Of a stretch of 36,288 bases of DNA, positions 28,017 through 36,288 are shown piece after piece. Source of the DNA: Bacteroidales bacterium (GTDB taxonomy: Bacteria > Bacteroidota > Bacteroidia > Bacteroidales > F082). Positions within the stretch are counted from its first letter, which is position 1, and every line of letters begins with the position of its first letter. The notes beneath the pieces were generated by a model. The model was not told the origin of the DNA and searched no databases. It worked only from the letters and a program-made list of their open reading frames with translations. The stretch covers positions 1 through 36,288 of the forward strand of contig JAFUAA010000022.1 of assembly GCA_017460915.1 (NCBI GenBank), read 5' to 3'. The translations under genes were made by a program, and so were the position numbers.

Positions 28017-28722
28017 TCTTGTGTTTCGGGTCGATTCGGTTGTAATAGCGTGCGTCCTGAGCGATAGTCACGAAATAAATGACCACCAAAGCCAGCAGGA
28101 TCACGCCACCGATAATGTCGAGGATGCCGATTTGCGGCGTCCCAACCATCCAAGACAGCTCCAACGAGAAAGTGCGCAACGGCTTCACACCTATTAATAT
28201 AAGGCAAGCCAAGATGCAGATGAGGCGGAACTCCGTGGGGCCCAGTTTGGCGTAGGTCAGGCGGAACTCGCCCTTCAGGTGGGCGTTCATCGACACGTTG
28301 AGCGTCAGCATGAGGTAGACGACGAGGATGACGCAGGCCAAGTCGAAGCGCATGAAGGGCGACAGCCCCGCGCCCATGAACATGAGCGACTCGTTGATGG
28401 CATCCATCGTGTGGTCGATGTAGAAGCCATAAACGGGGCGTTGCTGTTTGCGCACACGAGCCAAGGTGCCATCCAAGGAGTCGCCGTACCAGTTGACGAC
28501 GAAGCCCAGAATGCTGAGCCACAGGAAGTGCACACTGTAGTTGGCCAAGATGAAGCCCAAAGCGATGATGACAGCCCCGACGAAACCGATGAAAGTCAGC
28601 ATGTCGGAGTCGGTCCATTTGGGCAGGCGCTCGGCCAGCCAAGTCAAAGCCTTTTTTTCCGCCGCATTGAGGAAGGAAGTCTGGATGCGGACCGAATTCT
28701 CTTTTTTTGATTCGTTTTCCAT
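28009..28722 (-). CDS. CDP-alcohol phosphatidyltransferase
   Basis: A 237-residue integral membrane enzyme and first gene of the lipid operon. It carries the complete family motif: D81 and D84 in DSLDGTLARV, G99, D103 and D107 in YGFYIDHTMD. This is the DxxDGxxAR..GxxxDxxxD metal and CDP site. About six membrane helices are visible. Such enzymes transfer a phospho-alcohol from a CDP-linked donor to a second alcohol. With SPT, GNAT and SDR genes in the same transcript, a phospho-headgroup transfer onto ceramide or diacylglycerol is plausible (inference). The exact donor and acceptor cannot be told. Confidence 0.87.
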   Translation of the reverse strand: MENESKKENSVRIQTSFLNAAEKKALTWLAERLPKWTDSDMLTFIGFVGAVIIALGFILANYSVHFLWLSILGFVVNWYGDSLDGTLARVRKQQRPVYGFYIDHTMDAINESLMFMGAGLSPFMRFDLACVILVVYLMLTLNVSMNAHLKGEFRLTYAKLGPTEFRLICILACLILIGVKPLRTFSLELSWMVGTPQIGILDIIGGVILLALVVIYFVTIAQDARYYNRIDPKHKNG

Positions 28723-28740
28723 TTTCCATTGATTTGAGGC

Positions 28741-28748
28741 AAAAATAA
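28741..28748 (-). promoter_or_regulatory. -7 element of the lipid operon
   Basis: Minus-strand TATTTTTG fits TAnnTTTG, 18 bases upstream of the ATG at 28722. The operon therefore has a divergent promoter facing that of the F-ATPase operon. Confidence 0.55.
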
Positions 28749-28895
28749 CTTATTTTGCCAAAAAGATTTCAATTTTTCATTCTATGGGGTTTATTTTTCA
28801 CTCAACGGAATCATAATGGGACTTTTTGCCCAAACTTCCTTTATTCTTGTTTTATACCCATTGGAAGACTTTTTTTTCTTTTTTGTCGAAAAATG

Positions 28896-28925
28896 TTGAA
28901 GGGAAAACATTATTTGATAAATTTG
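28896..28925 (+). promoter_or_regulatory. -33/-7 promoter of the F-ATPase operon
   Basis: TTG at 28896-28898 and TAAATTTG at 28918-28925 are separated by 19 bases, the ideal spacing of the Bacteroidetes housekeeping promoter. Transcription should begin near 28932, giving a ~56-base leader to the ATG at 28988. Confidence 0.7.
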
Positions 28926-28960
28926 CGGCTTGTTTTTCGTTTTGCAGTCCGCTGCAATGA

Positions 28961-30496
<1,536 letters not shown>

Positions 30497-30541
30497 TGAG
30501 ATGAAACAGAACCTGACAATCGGAAAACTCCAACCCCTTAA

Positions 30542-30629
30542 TGTCATTGCGGGCTTGACTTGCAATCTCCCAAGCGAAAAGGGATCTTCTTCGCGCATGG
30601 GAGATGGCGGATCGCTGTCCGCCATGACG
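30542..30629. repeat. REP-like hairpin element in the atpD-atpC spacer
   Basis: The left arm (30542-30572, TGTCATTGCGGGC to CAATCTCCCA) is an imperfect reverse complement of the right arm (30598-30629, TGGGAGATGGCGGA to CCGCCATGACG). It occupies half of the 177-base spacer. It shares the GTCATTGCG(G/A)G word with the element at 8964-9062, so the two may be relatives. Confidence 0.65.
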
Positions 30630-30673
30630 GCAAAGAGTATTGTTTCCCATCCCATGTCAAAAAGGTCATTAGC

Positions 30674-30913
30674 ATGAAAGTCGAAATCATATCACCGAGC
30701 GAAACCTTGTATTCCGGCGAAGCCACGGCGGTCACCGTGCCGAGCCAGATGGGGCCTTTCACTCTGCTGGAGCACCACGCCGCCATCGTGGCCATCCTTG
30801 AGGCCGGCAAAGTCAGCCTCACCGAGGCCAACGACGAACAAAAGGAGTTTGCCATCAAGGGCGGCTTCGTCGAAAACCACAACAACCTGCTGACCATTTG
30901 CGTAGAGCTATGA
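30674..30913 (+). CDS. atpC: F-type ATPase subunit epsilon (short form)
   Basis: A 79-residue protein comprising only the N-terminal beta-sandwich of epsilon: MKVEIISPSETLYSGEATAV, the PSQMGPFTLLEHHA loop, and the strand FAIKGGFVENHNN. The C-terminal helical hairpin that regulates many bacterial enzymes is absent, as is usual for Bacteroidetes epsilon. I start at the ATG at 30674; upstream codons come from the repeat element. It overlaps the next gene by 4 bases. Confidence 0.9.
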   Translation: MKVEIISPSETLYSGEATAVTVPSQMGPFTLLEHHAAIVAILEAGKVSLTEANDEQKEFAIKGGFVENHNNLLTICVEL

Positions 30914-31305
30914 AAAACAATGTGCTGACAAAATATCTGGCGGTCTTCCTGCTGATTTGCCTCGTCTTCGACGGCGTGCTGCTCTGCTTCTTCGCCGACA
31001 AGCCGTGGTGGAACAACTGGATGATCATGGGTCCCAACCTCTACATGGTGTTGGACGCCTTCTATTGCCAGCTGATGAAGAAGAACTTGGACACCCATCC
31101 CAACAAACTCACTTGGCTGATGGTCTACAAAGGCATCAAAATTGCGCTCACCGTGGCCGCAATGGTGCTTTACATCCTCTTCGTCAAGCAGAGCGCCAGG
31201 GCTTTTGTCATCATCACGGCGTTGGCCTACCTCATCGCGCTGGTCGCGGAGACTTGCGTTTACAACCACTATATCAAGAACTTGAACAAAGAAAACAAAG
31301 CATGA
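30910..31305 (+). CDS. Small F-ATPase-operon membrane protein (AtpI-like position)
   Basis: A 131-residue protein with four hydrophobic helices (YLAVFLLICLVFDGVLLCFF; then MVLDAFYCQLM; IALTVAAMVLYILFV; ALAYLIALVAETCV). It sits between atpC and atpB, a position held in Bacteroidetes F-ATPase operons by an uncharacterised AtpI-like protein, which may help assemble the c ring. Both ends overlap their neighbours in ATGA, so expression is tightly coupled. I start at MKNNVLT (30910). Sequence alone does not prove an AtpI relationship. Confidence 0.75.
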   Translation: MKNNVLTKYLAVFLLICLVFDGVLLCFFADKPWWNNWMIMGPNLYMVLDAFYCQLMKKNLDTHPNKLTWLMVYKGIKIALTVAAMVLYILFVKQSARAFVIITALAYLIALVAETCVYNHYIKNLNKENKA

Positions 31306-32408
31306 AAAATGTTTTGAAGCATAGTATCCTATTCCTTTTCCTCGCATTGCTGACGTTGGCGCCGAGCCGAGGCTTCGCGCAAGACGAGGAGCAGCCCAAG
31401 AAGGAGAAATTCGACGCCAAGTCGTTCATCTTCGGGCACACGGGCGACTCGTATTGTTTCCACATCACGGAAATCCACGAGCACCCCGTTTGCGTGTGGC
31501 TGCCCGTCATCGTCAAATGCAAGGACGGCAGCGGCTGGCACTGCTTCTCGTCGAAGCACGTCTGCGAGCTGAAGGAGGGCGAGACCTTCAACCACAAGGG
31601 CGCCAACTTCTTCATCGAGCCCATCAACGCCGACAAATACCCAGGCAAACTGGTGGAAGTGAAAACCGACAGCGGCATTTCGCGCCCGTTCGACATCTCG
31701 TTCACCAAGAACGCCTTCGGCATCTTCTTGGTGTGCGCCTTCCTCTTGGCCTTCTTCCTGCCCGCAGCGAAAAAGTACAAGAAAGACCCGATGGCCAAGC
31801 CCACCAAATACCAAGGCTTGGTGGAATGGCTCACCTACACCGTGCTCGACGGCATCATCCGGCCCAACATCCCCGAAAAGAAAGTGAAGAAATTCGCGCC
31901 TTACCTGCTGACGGTGTTCTTCTTCATCTTCTTCTCCAACCTATTCGGCCTGATTCCGTTCTTCCCGTTCAGCGCCAACGTGACGGGCAACCTCAGCATC
32001 ACCGTCGTCTTGGCCCTGCTGACCTACTTCTTCGTCAACGTGTTTGGCAACAAGCACTACTGGAAGGACATCCTCTGGCCCGATGTGCCCATCTTCTTGA
32101 AGGCCTTCCCGCTGATGCCCATCATCGAGCTGATTTCGACCATCACCAAGCCCTTCGCCCTGATGGTCCGTCTGTTCGCCAACATCCTGGCCGGCCACAT
32201 CGTCATCATGGTGCTCATGGCCCTGATCTTCATCATCGGCGGCATGTATGGCGCCGGCATGGGCAGCGTGATGAGCATCGTCTCCATCTTCATGACCATC
32301 TTCATGATGGTCTTGGAATTGCTGGTGGCCTACATCCAGGCATATGTTTTCACGATTTTGTCATCCCTGTTCATTGGGATGGCACAACACGAACCTGAAC
32401 ACGAGTAA
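31302..32408 (+). CDS. atpB: F-type ATPase subunit a
   Basis: A 368-residue subunit with an N-terminal signal-peptide-like segment (ending near GFAQDEEQ) and a periplasmic domain of ~90 residues containing His and Cys (CVWLPVIVKCKDGSGWHCFS). The membrane channel domain follows. The essential Arg lies in FALMVRLFANILAGHIV, and the last helices carry ELLVAYIQAYVFTILSSLF. The extra periplasmic domain is typical of Bacteroidetes subunit a. It forms the ion half-channels against the c ring. Its ATG overlaps the stop of the preceding gene. A 95-base spacer with short CAGTTATCAGTT repeats separates it from atpE. Confidence 0.93.
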   Translation: MKNVLKHSILFLFLALLTLAPSRGFAQDEEQPKKEKFDAKSFIFGHTGDSYCFHITEIHEHPVCVWLPVIVKCKDGSGWHCFSSKHVCELKEGETFNHKGANFFIEPINADKYPGKLVEVKTDSGISRPFDISFTKNAFGIFLVCAFLLAFFLPAAKKYKKDPMAKPTKYQGLVEWLTYTVLDGIIRPNIPEKKVKKFAPYLLTVFFFIFFSNLFGLIPFFPFSANVTGNLSITVVLALLTYFFVNVFGNKHYWKDILWPDVPIFLKAFPLMPIIELISTITKPFALMVRLFANILAGHIVIMVLMALIFIIGGMYGAGMGSVMSIVSIFMTIFMMVLELLVAYIQAYVFTILSSLFIGMAQHEPEHE

Positions 32409-32503
32409 TCAGTTGACAGTTATCAGTTGTTCAGTTATCAGTTATGAATTGAGAATTAAATAGTTAAACAAATAATCATCCTAACAATCTAAATTTAATC
32501 ATC

Positions 32504-32749
32504 ATGTTATTATCAACCATCCTTGAAGCAGTATCGTATGTGCCGGGTTTGGCTGCCATCGCAGCCGCCATCGCAGTCATCGGAGCCGGTATGGGTATCG
32601 GCAGAATCGGTCAATCCGCCATGGAAGCCATGGCCCGTCAGCCTGAAGCCGCTGGTAAAATCCAGTCAGGCATGATCATCGCCGGTGCTCTCGTCGAAGG
32701 TGCAACGCTGTTCGCCATCGTCGTCTGCGTGTTGGCCGTCCTCGGCTAA
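32504..32749 (+). CDS. atpE: F-type ATPase subunit c
   Basis: An 81-residue hairpin proteolipid. The polar loop ARQPEAAGKI lies between the two helices. The ion-binding Glu is in GALVEGATLFAIVV. Compared with the Na+-type c subunit of Ilyobacter, the first-helix Gln aligns with Ile and the residue after the carboxylate is Gly instead of Ser. The classic Na+ ligand set is therefore missing and H+ coupling is predicted (inference). The helix-1 glycine motif GAGMGIGRIG is intact. Confidence 0.93.
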   Translation: MLLSTILEAVSYVPGLAAIAAAIAVIGAGMGIGRIGQSAMEAMARQPEAAGKIQSGMIIAGALVEGATLFAIVVCVLAVLG

Positions 32750-32756
32750 ACTATGA

Positions 32757-32846
32757 CGCGAGACTTAGAGACGCGAGACACGAGACTAAAGGTCCCTGAG
32801 CCTGTCGAAGGGCCGTCCCGTGTCCCGCAGTCCCGAGTCGCGTGTC
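32757..32846. repeat. Imperfect palindrome with CCTGAGCCTGTCGAAGGG core
   Basis: Repeats of GACGCGAGAC and GACACGAGAC on the left (to ~32786) face GTCCCGTGTC and GAGTCGCGTGTC on the right. In the middle is GTCCCTGAGCCTGTCGAAGG, a sequence type found dispersed in many bacterial genomes (recollection). It occupies most of the 139-base atpE-atpF spacer. Confidence 0.6.
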
Positions 32847-32848
32847 AA

Positions 32849-32878
32849 CAATCAACGATTAAACAATCAACGATTAAA
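32849..32878 (+). repeat. Tandem 15-bp direct repeat
   Basis: CAATCAACGATTAAA occurs twice head to tail, immediately before atpF. A third partial copy (CAACGAC) follows. It may be slippage-prone. Confidence 0.7.
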
Positions 32879-32888
32879 CAACGACAAT

Positions 32889-33392
32889 ATGGATTTATTT
32901 CTTCCCGAAAGTGGATTAGTGATATGGATGCTCATCGCCTTCCTCATCGTCTTCGTCATCTTGGCGAAAGCCGGTTGGCCGATGATTATGGGTGCCGTCG
33001 AGAAACGCAACGCCCACATCTCCGAGTCGCTCTTAGCCGCCGATGAGGCCAACAAAGCCCTGGCCGGCATCGAGCAGAAAAAACAAGAAACCATGGCCGC
33101 AGCACAAGCCGAGCAGATTCGCATCATGAAGGAGAGCCAGGAACTGAAGGCCCAAGTGGTGGAGGAAGCGAAACAGGAAGCCCGCAAGGAAGCCGAAAAA
33201 ATCGTGGCCGACGCCCGCCTGAAGATCGAAAAGGAGCAGGCCGAAGCCATGGCCCAAATCAAGAACGAGGTCATCGCACTCAGCGTCGACATCGCCGAGA
33301 AGCTGCTGCAACGCGAGCTGAGCGACAAGCCGTCGCAGAGCACCTACATCGAGCAACTGCTGAAGAACAACCACCCTCAGATTCAAGCCTAA
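32889..33392 (+). CDS. atpF: F-type ATPase subunit b
   Basis: A 167-residue stator subunit. One N-terminal membrane helix (LVIWMLIAFLIVFVILAKAG) is followed by a long Glu/Lys/Ala-rich coiled coil (EQIRIMKESQELKAQVVEEA; KQEARKEAEKIVADARLK) and the C-terminal delta-binding part. I start at MDLFLPESG (32889); earlier in-frame codons lie in the repeat region. It is followed by atpH after 3 bases, as usual. Confidence 0.93.
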   Translation: MDLFLPESGLVIWMLIAFLIVFVILAKAGWPMIMGAVEKRNAHISESLLAADEANKALAGIEQKKQETMAAAQAEQIRIMKESQELKAQVVEEAKQEARKEAEKIVADARLKIEKEQAEAMAQIKNEVIALSVDIAEKLLQRELSDKPSQSTYIEQLLKNNHPQIQA

Positions 33393-33395
33393 GTT

Positions 33396-33932
33396 ATGGA
33401 CAACGGAAAAATATCGGTCAGATACGCAAGGGCGCTGTTCCAAGTGGCCCAACAACAGGGCTGCGAGGACGCCGTTTATGAAGGCTTCACGCGCTTCAGC
33501 CACAACTACCTCCTGGCCATCGCCCAGTTCAACGAGGTGCTGGCCGACCCCATCGTGGCCCGCGAGGAAAAGGTGAAGCTGCTGGAGATGGCCGTCGGCG
33601 AGCCCATGCACGACTGCCTGAAGCAGTTCATCGCCTTCGTGGCCGACCAAAAGCGCGAGGGCAAGATGTTCCTCATCGCCATGAAATTCATGGAGATGTA
33701 TCGCGCCAAGCACAACATCTTGAGCACGCAGGCGACCACGGCCACACAGCTGCCCGAGGAGACCTACGACAAAATCAAGGCCTTCGTGAAGCAGACCTTC
33801 GACGCCAACGCTGAGCTGGACGTCCACATCGACCCAAGCCTCATCGGCGGCTTCATCCTCGACATCGAGAACTCGCGCATGGATGCCAGCGTAGCGGGAC
33901 AACTGAACGCGCTGAAAAACAAGTTGAAATGA
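33396..33932 (+). CDS. atpH: F-type ATPase subunit delta
   Basis: A 178-residue stator subunit (OSCP family). The N-terminal helical bundle begins ISVRYARALFQVAQQQGCED. The C-terminal beta region has DPSLIGGFILDIENSRMDAS, the conserved family motif. The length is normal. In most Bacteroidetes operons atpA and atpG follow directly, with delta tying the stator to alpha. Here the operon ends, and three palindromes begin 12 bases after the stop codon. Confidence 0.93.
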   Translation: MDNGKISVRYARALFQVAQQQGCEDAVYEGFTRFSHNYLLAIAQFNEVLADPIVAREEKVKLLEMAVGEPMHDCLKQFIAFVADQKREGKMFLIAMKFMEMYRAKHNILSTQATTATQLPEETYDKIKAFVKQTFDANAELDVHIDPSLIGGFILDIENSRMDASVAGQLNALKNKLK

Positions 33933-33943
33933 CCGTAGAAGTT

Positions 33944-34024
33944 CTGGCGGATTTGCAATCCGCCAGTATGGAAAAGGGGATTTGAAATCCCCTCCTCGAC
34001 TCCGCCGAATTACAAATTCGTCGG
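33944..34024. repeat. Array of three palindromes after atpH
   Basis: Palindromes at 33944-33966 (CTGGCGGATT-TGC-AATCCGCCAG), 33975-33993 (AGGGGATTT-G-AAATCCCCT) and 34002-34024 (CCGCCGAATT-ACA-AATTCGTCGG, one mismatch) have centres exactly 29 bases apart. The ATT..AAT core is constant, while the outer arms differ and keep complementarity. That pattern suits RNA hairpins. They may stabilise or end the F-ATPase message. Confidence 0.8.
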
Positions 34025-34071
34025 AACCAAACAACGACCGACGATTAAAAGATAAAAAGAACAAGATAAAA

Positions 34072-35128
34072 ATGAACAGTTCAAGACATACCAAAAGAGT
34101 AATTTTCATCCTCCTGTTGCTGGCTGTGGCAGGCAGGGCGGGTGCGCAAACCAAGACTTGACCCATGCCGGGTGCAGAATGGACTTATTGCCTTTATGCC
34201 GACGGGATTACTCTTCACGAACTTCTTTGCTACCATGAAAACGGGGATTTAATGTATATGAATTCGGACTACGACACTTGTTTTGTAGACACCAACAATA
34301 CACCAGTGGAATTCGCTCCTGTTGGATCAGAGTGGTATTATGAACGCTATTACAGGGAAGGATTTGATTTAACGGGCATTACCTATGACAGGTTCCAGTC
34401 GTTAAGAACTGTTGTGATAAATGGGTGGGAGCGCAAGGAAATCGAGTTGTTCCAAAATTTGGATTGTAAAGGTGAAGTTAATCCTTACACCGAAATCCGT
34501 TACATTACCCAAGAGGATGACCGGGCCTACGAAGTGGAAAACGGGGAACGTTATCTGATGTATGACTTTGGCAAAGAGGCTGGGGAATGGTGGTATGCCC
34601 CTAAGTATGAAGATACAATCACGGTTCTAAGTGTAAGTTACATTACGTTGAATGATGGTTCAAATAGAAAAATCATGGAAACACAACCCTCTAATTGGGA
34701 TTGGTATTTTTACAATATCATCGAAGGTGTTGGAATGGATTATTCCTTGTTCCCGTTTGACCATACAATAATTGGCACCCCTTGTGTTGAGGGGCCCATT
34801 CGCTGTTATTCCGAAAATGGTTTTCTATTAATATCATGGGGGTGATACAGAATGTGATTATGAGATATTGGATGTAAATGATGAAAAAGAAGAGACGTCA
34901 GTGCAAATGAACACCTTGGTTGAGGCAGTGCTTCACATTGATTTTACGGAAACAGCAAACCTTCCGAAACAAATCAGGATTACAGATGTTTCTGGAATAA
35001 CCATACACGCACAAGAAACCATGGACAAGTCATTGGACATCAGTTTTGCTGACCAACTGGCTGGCGTGTATGTGGCTCAGATAGTAATGGATTCGAAGGT
35101 GTTTAACAATAAAATCGTGAAAAGATGA
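34072..35128 (+). pseudogene. Secreted T9SS-type protein, broken by stop and frameshift
   Basis: The reading frame begins with a signal peptide (HTKRVIFILLLLAVAGRAGA, cleavage near AQT). An in-frame TGA stands at 34158-34160. It then continues from PMPGAEWTYC through EFAPVGSEWYY to 34845. A run of five G near 34838-34842 shifts the frame; with four G the text reads SWGDTECDYEILDV and runs on to a C-terminal sorting-like domain ending VFNNKIVKR. The span is 1057 bases, one too many for whole codons. The following gene is a paralogue (EFAPVGAEWYY shared) that overlaps the end by 4 bases. I read this as a decayed tandem duplicate; base-calling error remains possible for the G run but not for the TGA. 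Confidence 0.75.
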
Positions 35129-36087
35129 GAAAACGTTACACATTAATAAGCAAAGTCATCCTCCTTCTACTGCTGGCTGTGGAGGGCGTGACGATGGCAC
35201 AGACACATGAATTTGCTCCCGTCGGGGCGGAGTGGTATTATAGTTATGCCAATATTTTTACCATAGGATACATTCATATCGAAGCTGTAAAAGACACTGT
35301 TATTGACGGAATGGAATGTGTCAAACTCGAAAAACGGGAATATGGATATTCCATGGATCCATGGGGAATTGGCCCTGGACTATATGAAGGCAGAATAATA
35401 AATGAATATGTGGCAAGCTCCGAGAACAAGGTTTATCTTTATCGGGATCAGACATTTAATCTGTGGTTCAATTTCGATGCCGAGGTTGGGGATTCTTGGC
35501 CCGTTCCTCCGCCATATAATGTGGGTGACATGATAAGCGATACAGCGGGCTTTCTTATCGTCCAAGCAAAAGGAACCAAGGTGATTAATGGCAAAGAACT
35601 AAAATACATTGATGTCATCGATCGGGAAGGTTCCGAATGGGGATATGGCAATTATCTTTATGGTCAAAGCCCTTATACGGTGAGAATATATGAGCGCATA
35701 GGCCCTGTTGGGTGCTATATGTTTCCCGAAACGCATTGGTGGGCTGATGCCAACGAAGGAGGTCCTTTTCGCTGCTATGAAGACGAAGAATTTGGCCATG
35801 TAAGCGATTTCCCATACAATTGCGACTACATCAATCCTGAATATCAAGCTATTCTTGAACGAGAAAAAGACTCTATGGAAGTATTTCCTAACCCCGCAAC
35901 GGGCAGGGTGAAAATTGAAAACAAAGAAATTGCCGAAATACAAGTGTACAATAGTTTTGGATTGTTGGTGAAGACCTTCCAAGACACCGATGAAATCCAT
36001 TTGGAAACCTTGCCGAAAGGCATCTATATGCTACTAATAACCGACACGAAGAATGCCAAATATGAAACTAAAGTGATACTGAAATAA
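35125..36087 (+). CDS. Secreted protein with type IX sorting domain
   Basis: A 320-residue protein. The signal peptide is MRKRYTLISKVILLLLLAVE with cleavage near MAQTH. A central region of ~200 residues, rich in Tyr, Trp and Gly, follows (EFAPVGAEWYYSYANIF; GMECVKLEKREYGYS). The C-terminal ~75 residues are a Por/T9SS type A sorting domain: VFPNPATGRVKIENKEIAEI, then VYNSFGLLVKTF, ending KYETKVILK. It should be exported and anchored or released at the cell surface. Its ATG overlaps the end of the broken paralogue. The ligand or enzyme activity is unknown. Confidence 0.85.
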   Translation: MRKRYTLISKVILLLLLAVEGVTMAQTHEFAPVGAEWYYSYANIFTIGYIHIEAVKDTVIDGMECVKLEKREYGYSMDPWGIGPGLYEGRIINEYVASSENKVYLYRDQTFNLWFNFDAEVGDSWPVPPPYNVGDMISDTAGFLIVQAKGTKVINGKELKYIDVIDREGSEWGYGNYLYGQSPYTVRIYERIGPVGCYMFPETHWWADANEGGPFRCYEDEEFGHVSDFPYNCDYINPEYQAILEREKDSMEVFPNPATGRVKIENKEIAEIQVYNSFGLLVKTFQDTDEIHLETLPKGIYMLLITDTKNAKYETKVILK

Positions 36088-36125
36088 AAAGCTGTTGGAG
36101 CCAATTCAAAAACAAACAATCAATT

Positions 36126-36217
36126 CAGGGGACTTCTAAAAATAGACAAGATATTGTGTATCAAACAATAAAGTGTAAAGAATGCCGTTGTTAAGTAAAC
36201 CTACAAAAGAGACAGTC
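36126..36217 (+). mobile_element. Left end of an IS5-like element (candidate)
   Basis: The sequence from about 36126 (CAGGGGACTTCTAAAAATAG) to the transposase start contains no other gene. The GGGGACTTCTAAAAAT word looks like the terminal inverted repeat of Bacteroidetes IS5-group elements. The right end lies outside the window, so the boundary cannot be confirmed. Confidence 0.4.
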
Positions 36218-36288
36218 ATGAGAAAGTACAAGACGACAGGCAACACGACATTGTTTGACCAAGAGGACAAGGAACGCAAGCTATCAGA
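36218..36288 (+). CDS. IS5-family-like transposase, N-terminal fragment cut by the window edge
   Basis: The last 71 bases encode MRKYKTTGNTTLFDQEDKER followed by KLS. The TLFDQE..KLS start resembles the N-termini of IS5-group transposases common in Bacteroidetes. Only 23 residues are visible, so the DDE catalytic residues cannot be checked. The element lies just beyond the secreted-protein pair where the F-ATPase operon has lost its usual continuation. Confidence 0.55.
   Translation, partial: MRKYKTTGNTTLFDQEDKERKLS

Noticed and set aside
32400-32500. CAGTTATCAGTT repeats considered as a CRISPR or regulatory array
   Set aside because: The units are short, irregular and without spacers. This looks like common intergenic filler with weak direct repeats.

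Overview
This window looks like a chromosomal segment of a member of the Bacteroidales. Support for that: many genes are preceded by the Bacteroidetes -7 promoter element TAnnTTTG; Shine-Dalgarno sequences are mostly weak; lipoproteins carry short lipoboxes; one protein ends in a type IX secretion sorting domain; a TonB-dependent receptor/DUF4249 remnant is present; and the ATPase subunits have Bacteroidetes-style features (79-residue epsilon, subunit a with a signal peptide, DUF2764 in the V-ATPase operon).

Layout. Positions 1-3300 hold a frameshifted PD-(D/E)XK nuclease gene, a 525-base stretch with no convincing gene, an AGCS-type sodium/amino-acid symporter and a phosphoribosyltransferase remnant. 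Positions 3291-6620 hold an NhaC-type antiporter, two related lipoproteins and initiator tRNA-Met. Positions 6725-9470 hold the housekeeping GTPases era and der and an Hsp15-like S4 protein. Positions 9520-14393 are a decayed accessory zone: a chimeric, frameshifted DUF4249/TonB-receptor pseudogene, a small membrane protein, a frameshifted zinc-ribbon/CFI-box gene, a ~160-200 nt candidate structured RNA, and a HEPN/MNT toxin-antitoxin pair. Positions 14506-23358 (minus strand) are a V/A-type ATPase operon in the Chlamydia/Bacteroidetes order E, DUF2764, [SatD, DUF3307], A, B, D, I, K. Positions 23561-28722 (minus strand) are a tightly coupled six-gene lipid operon: CDP-alcohol phosphatidyltransferase, GtrA protein, PlsC-like acyltransferase, GNAT-type acyltransferase, serine palmitoyltransferase-like enzyme and short-chain reductase. 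I read this as a sphingolipid/ceramide-lipid operon. Divergent from it, 28988-33932 is an F-type ATPase operon (atpD, atpC, small membrane protein, atpB, atpE, atpF, atpH) that stops before atpA and atpG. In their usual place are three palindromes, a decayed secreted-protein gene, its intact T9SS paralogue and the start of an IS5-like transposase.

How the parts fit. The V-type proteolipid keeps all the residues that align with the Na+ ligands of Enterococcus hirae NtpK, while the F-type c subunit lacks the classic Na+ ligands. With two probably sodium-linked transporters nearby, I infer a mixed Na+/H+ bioenergetic economy. A SatD regulator with class III cyclase-like motifs plus a C-terminal helix-turn-helix sits inside the V-ATPase operon, directly downstream of three operator-like palindromes spaced exactly 29 bp apart. 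The most interesting unexplained items are the structured RNA at 13452-13611, the SatD/DUF3307 module with its operator array, the lipid operon, and the F-ATPase operon missing its alpha and gamma genes.
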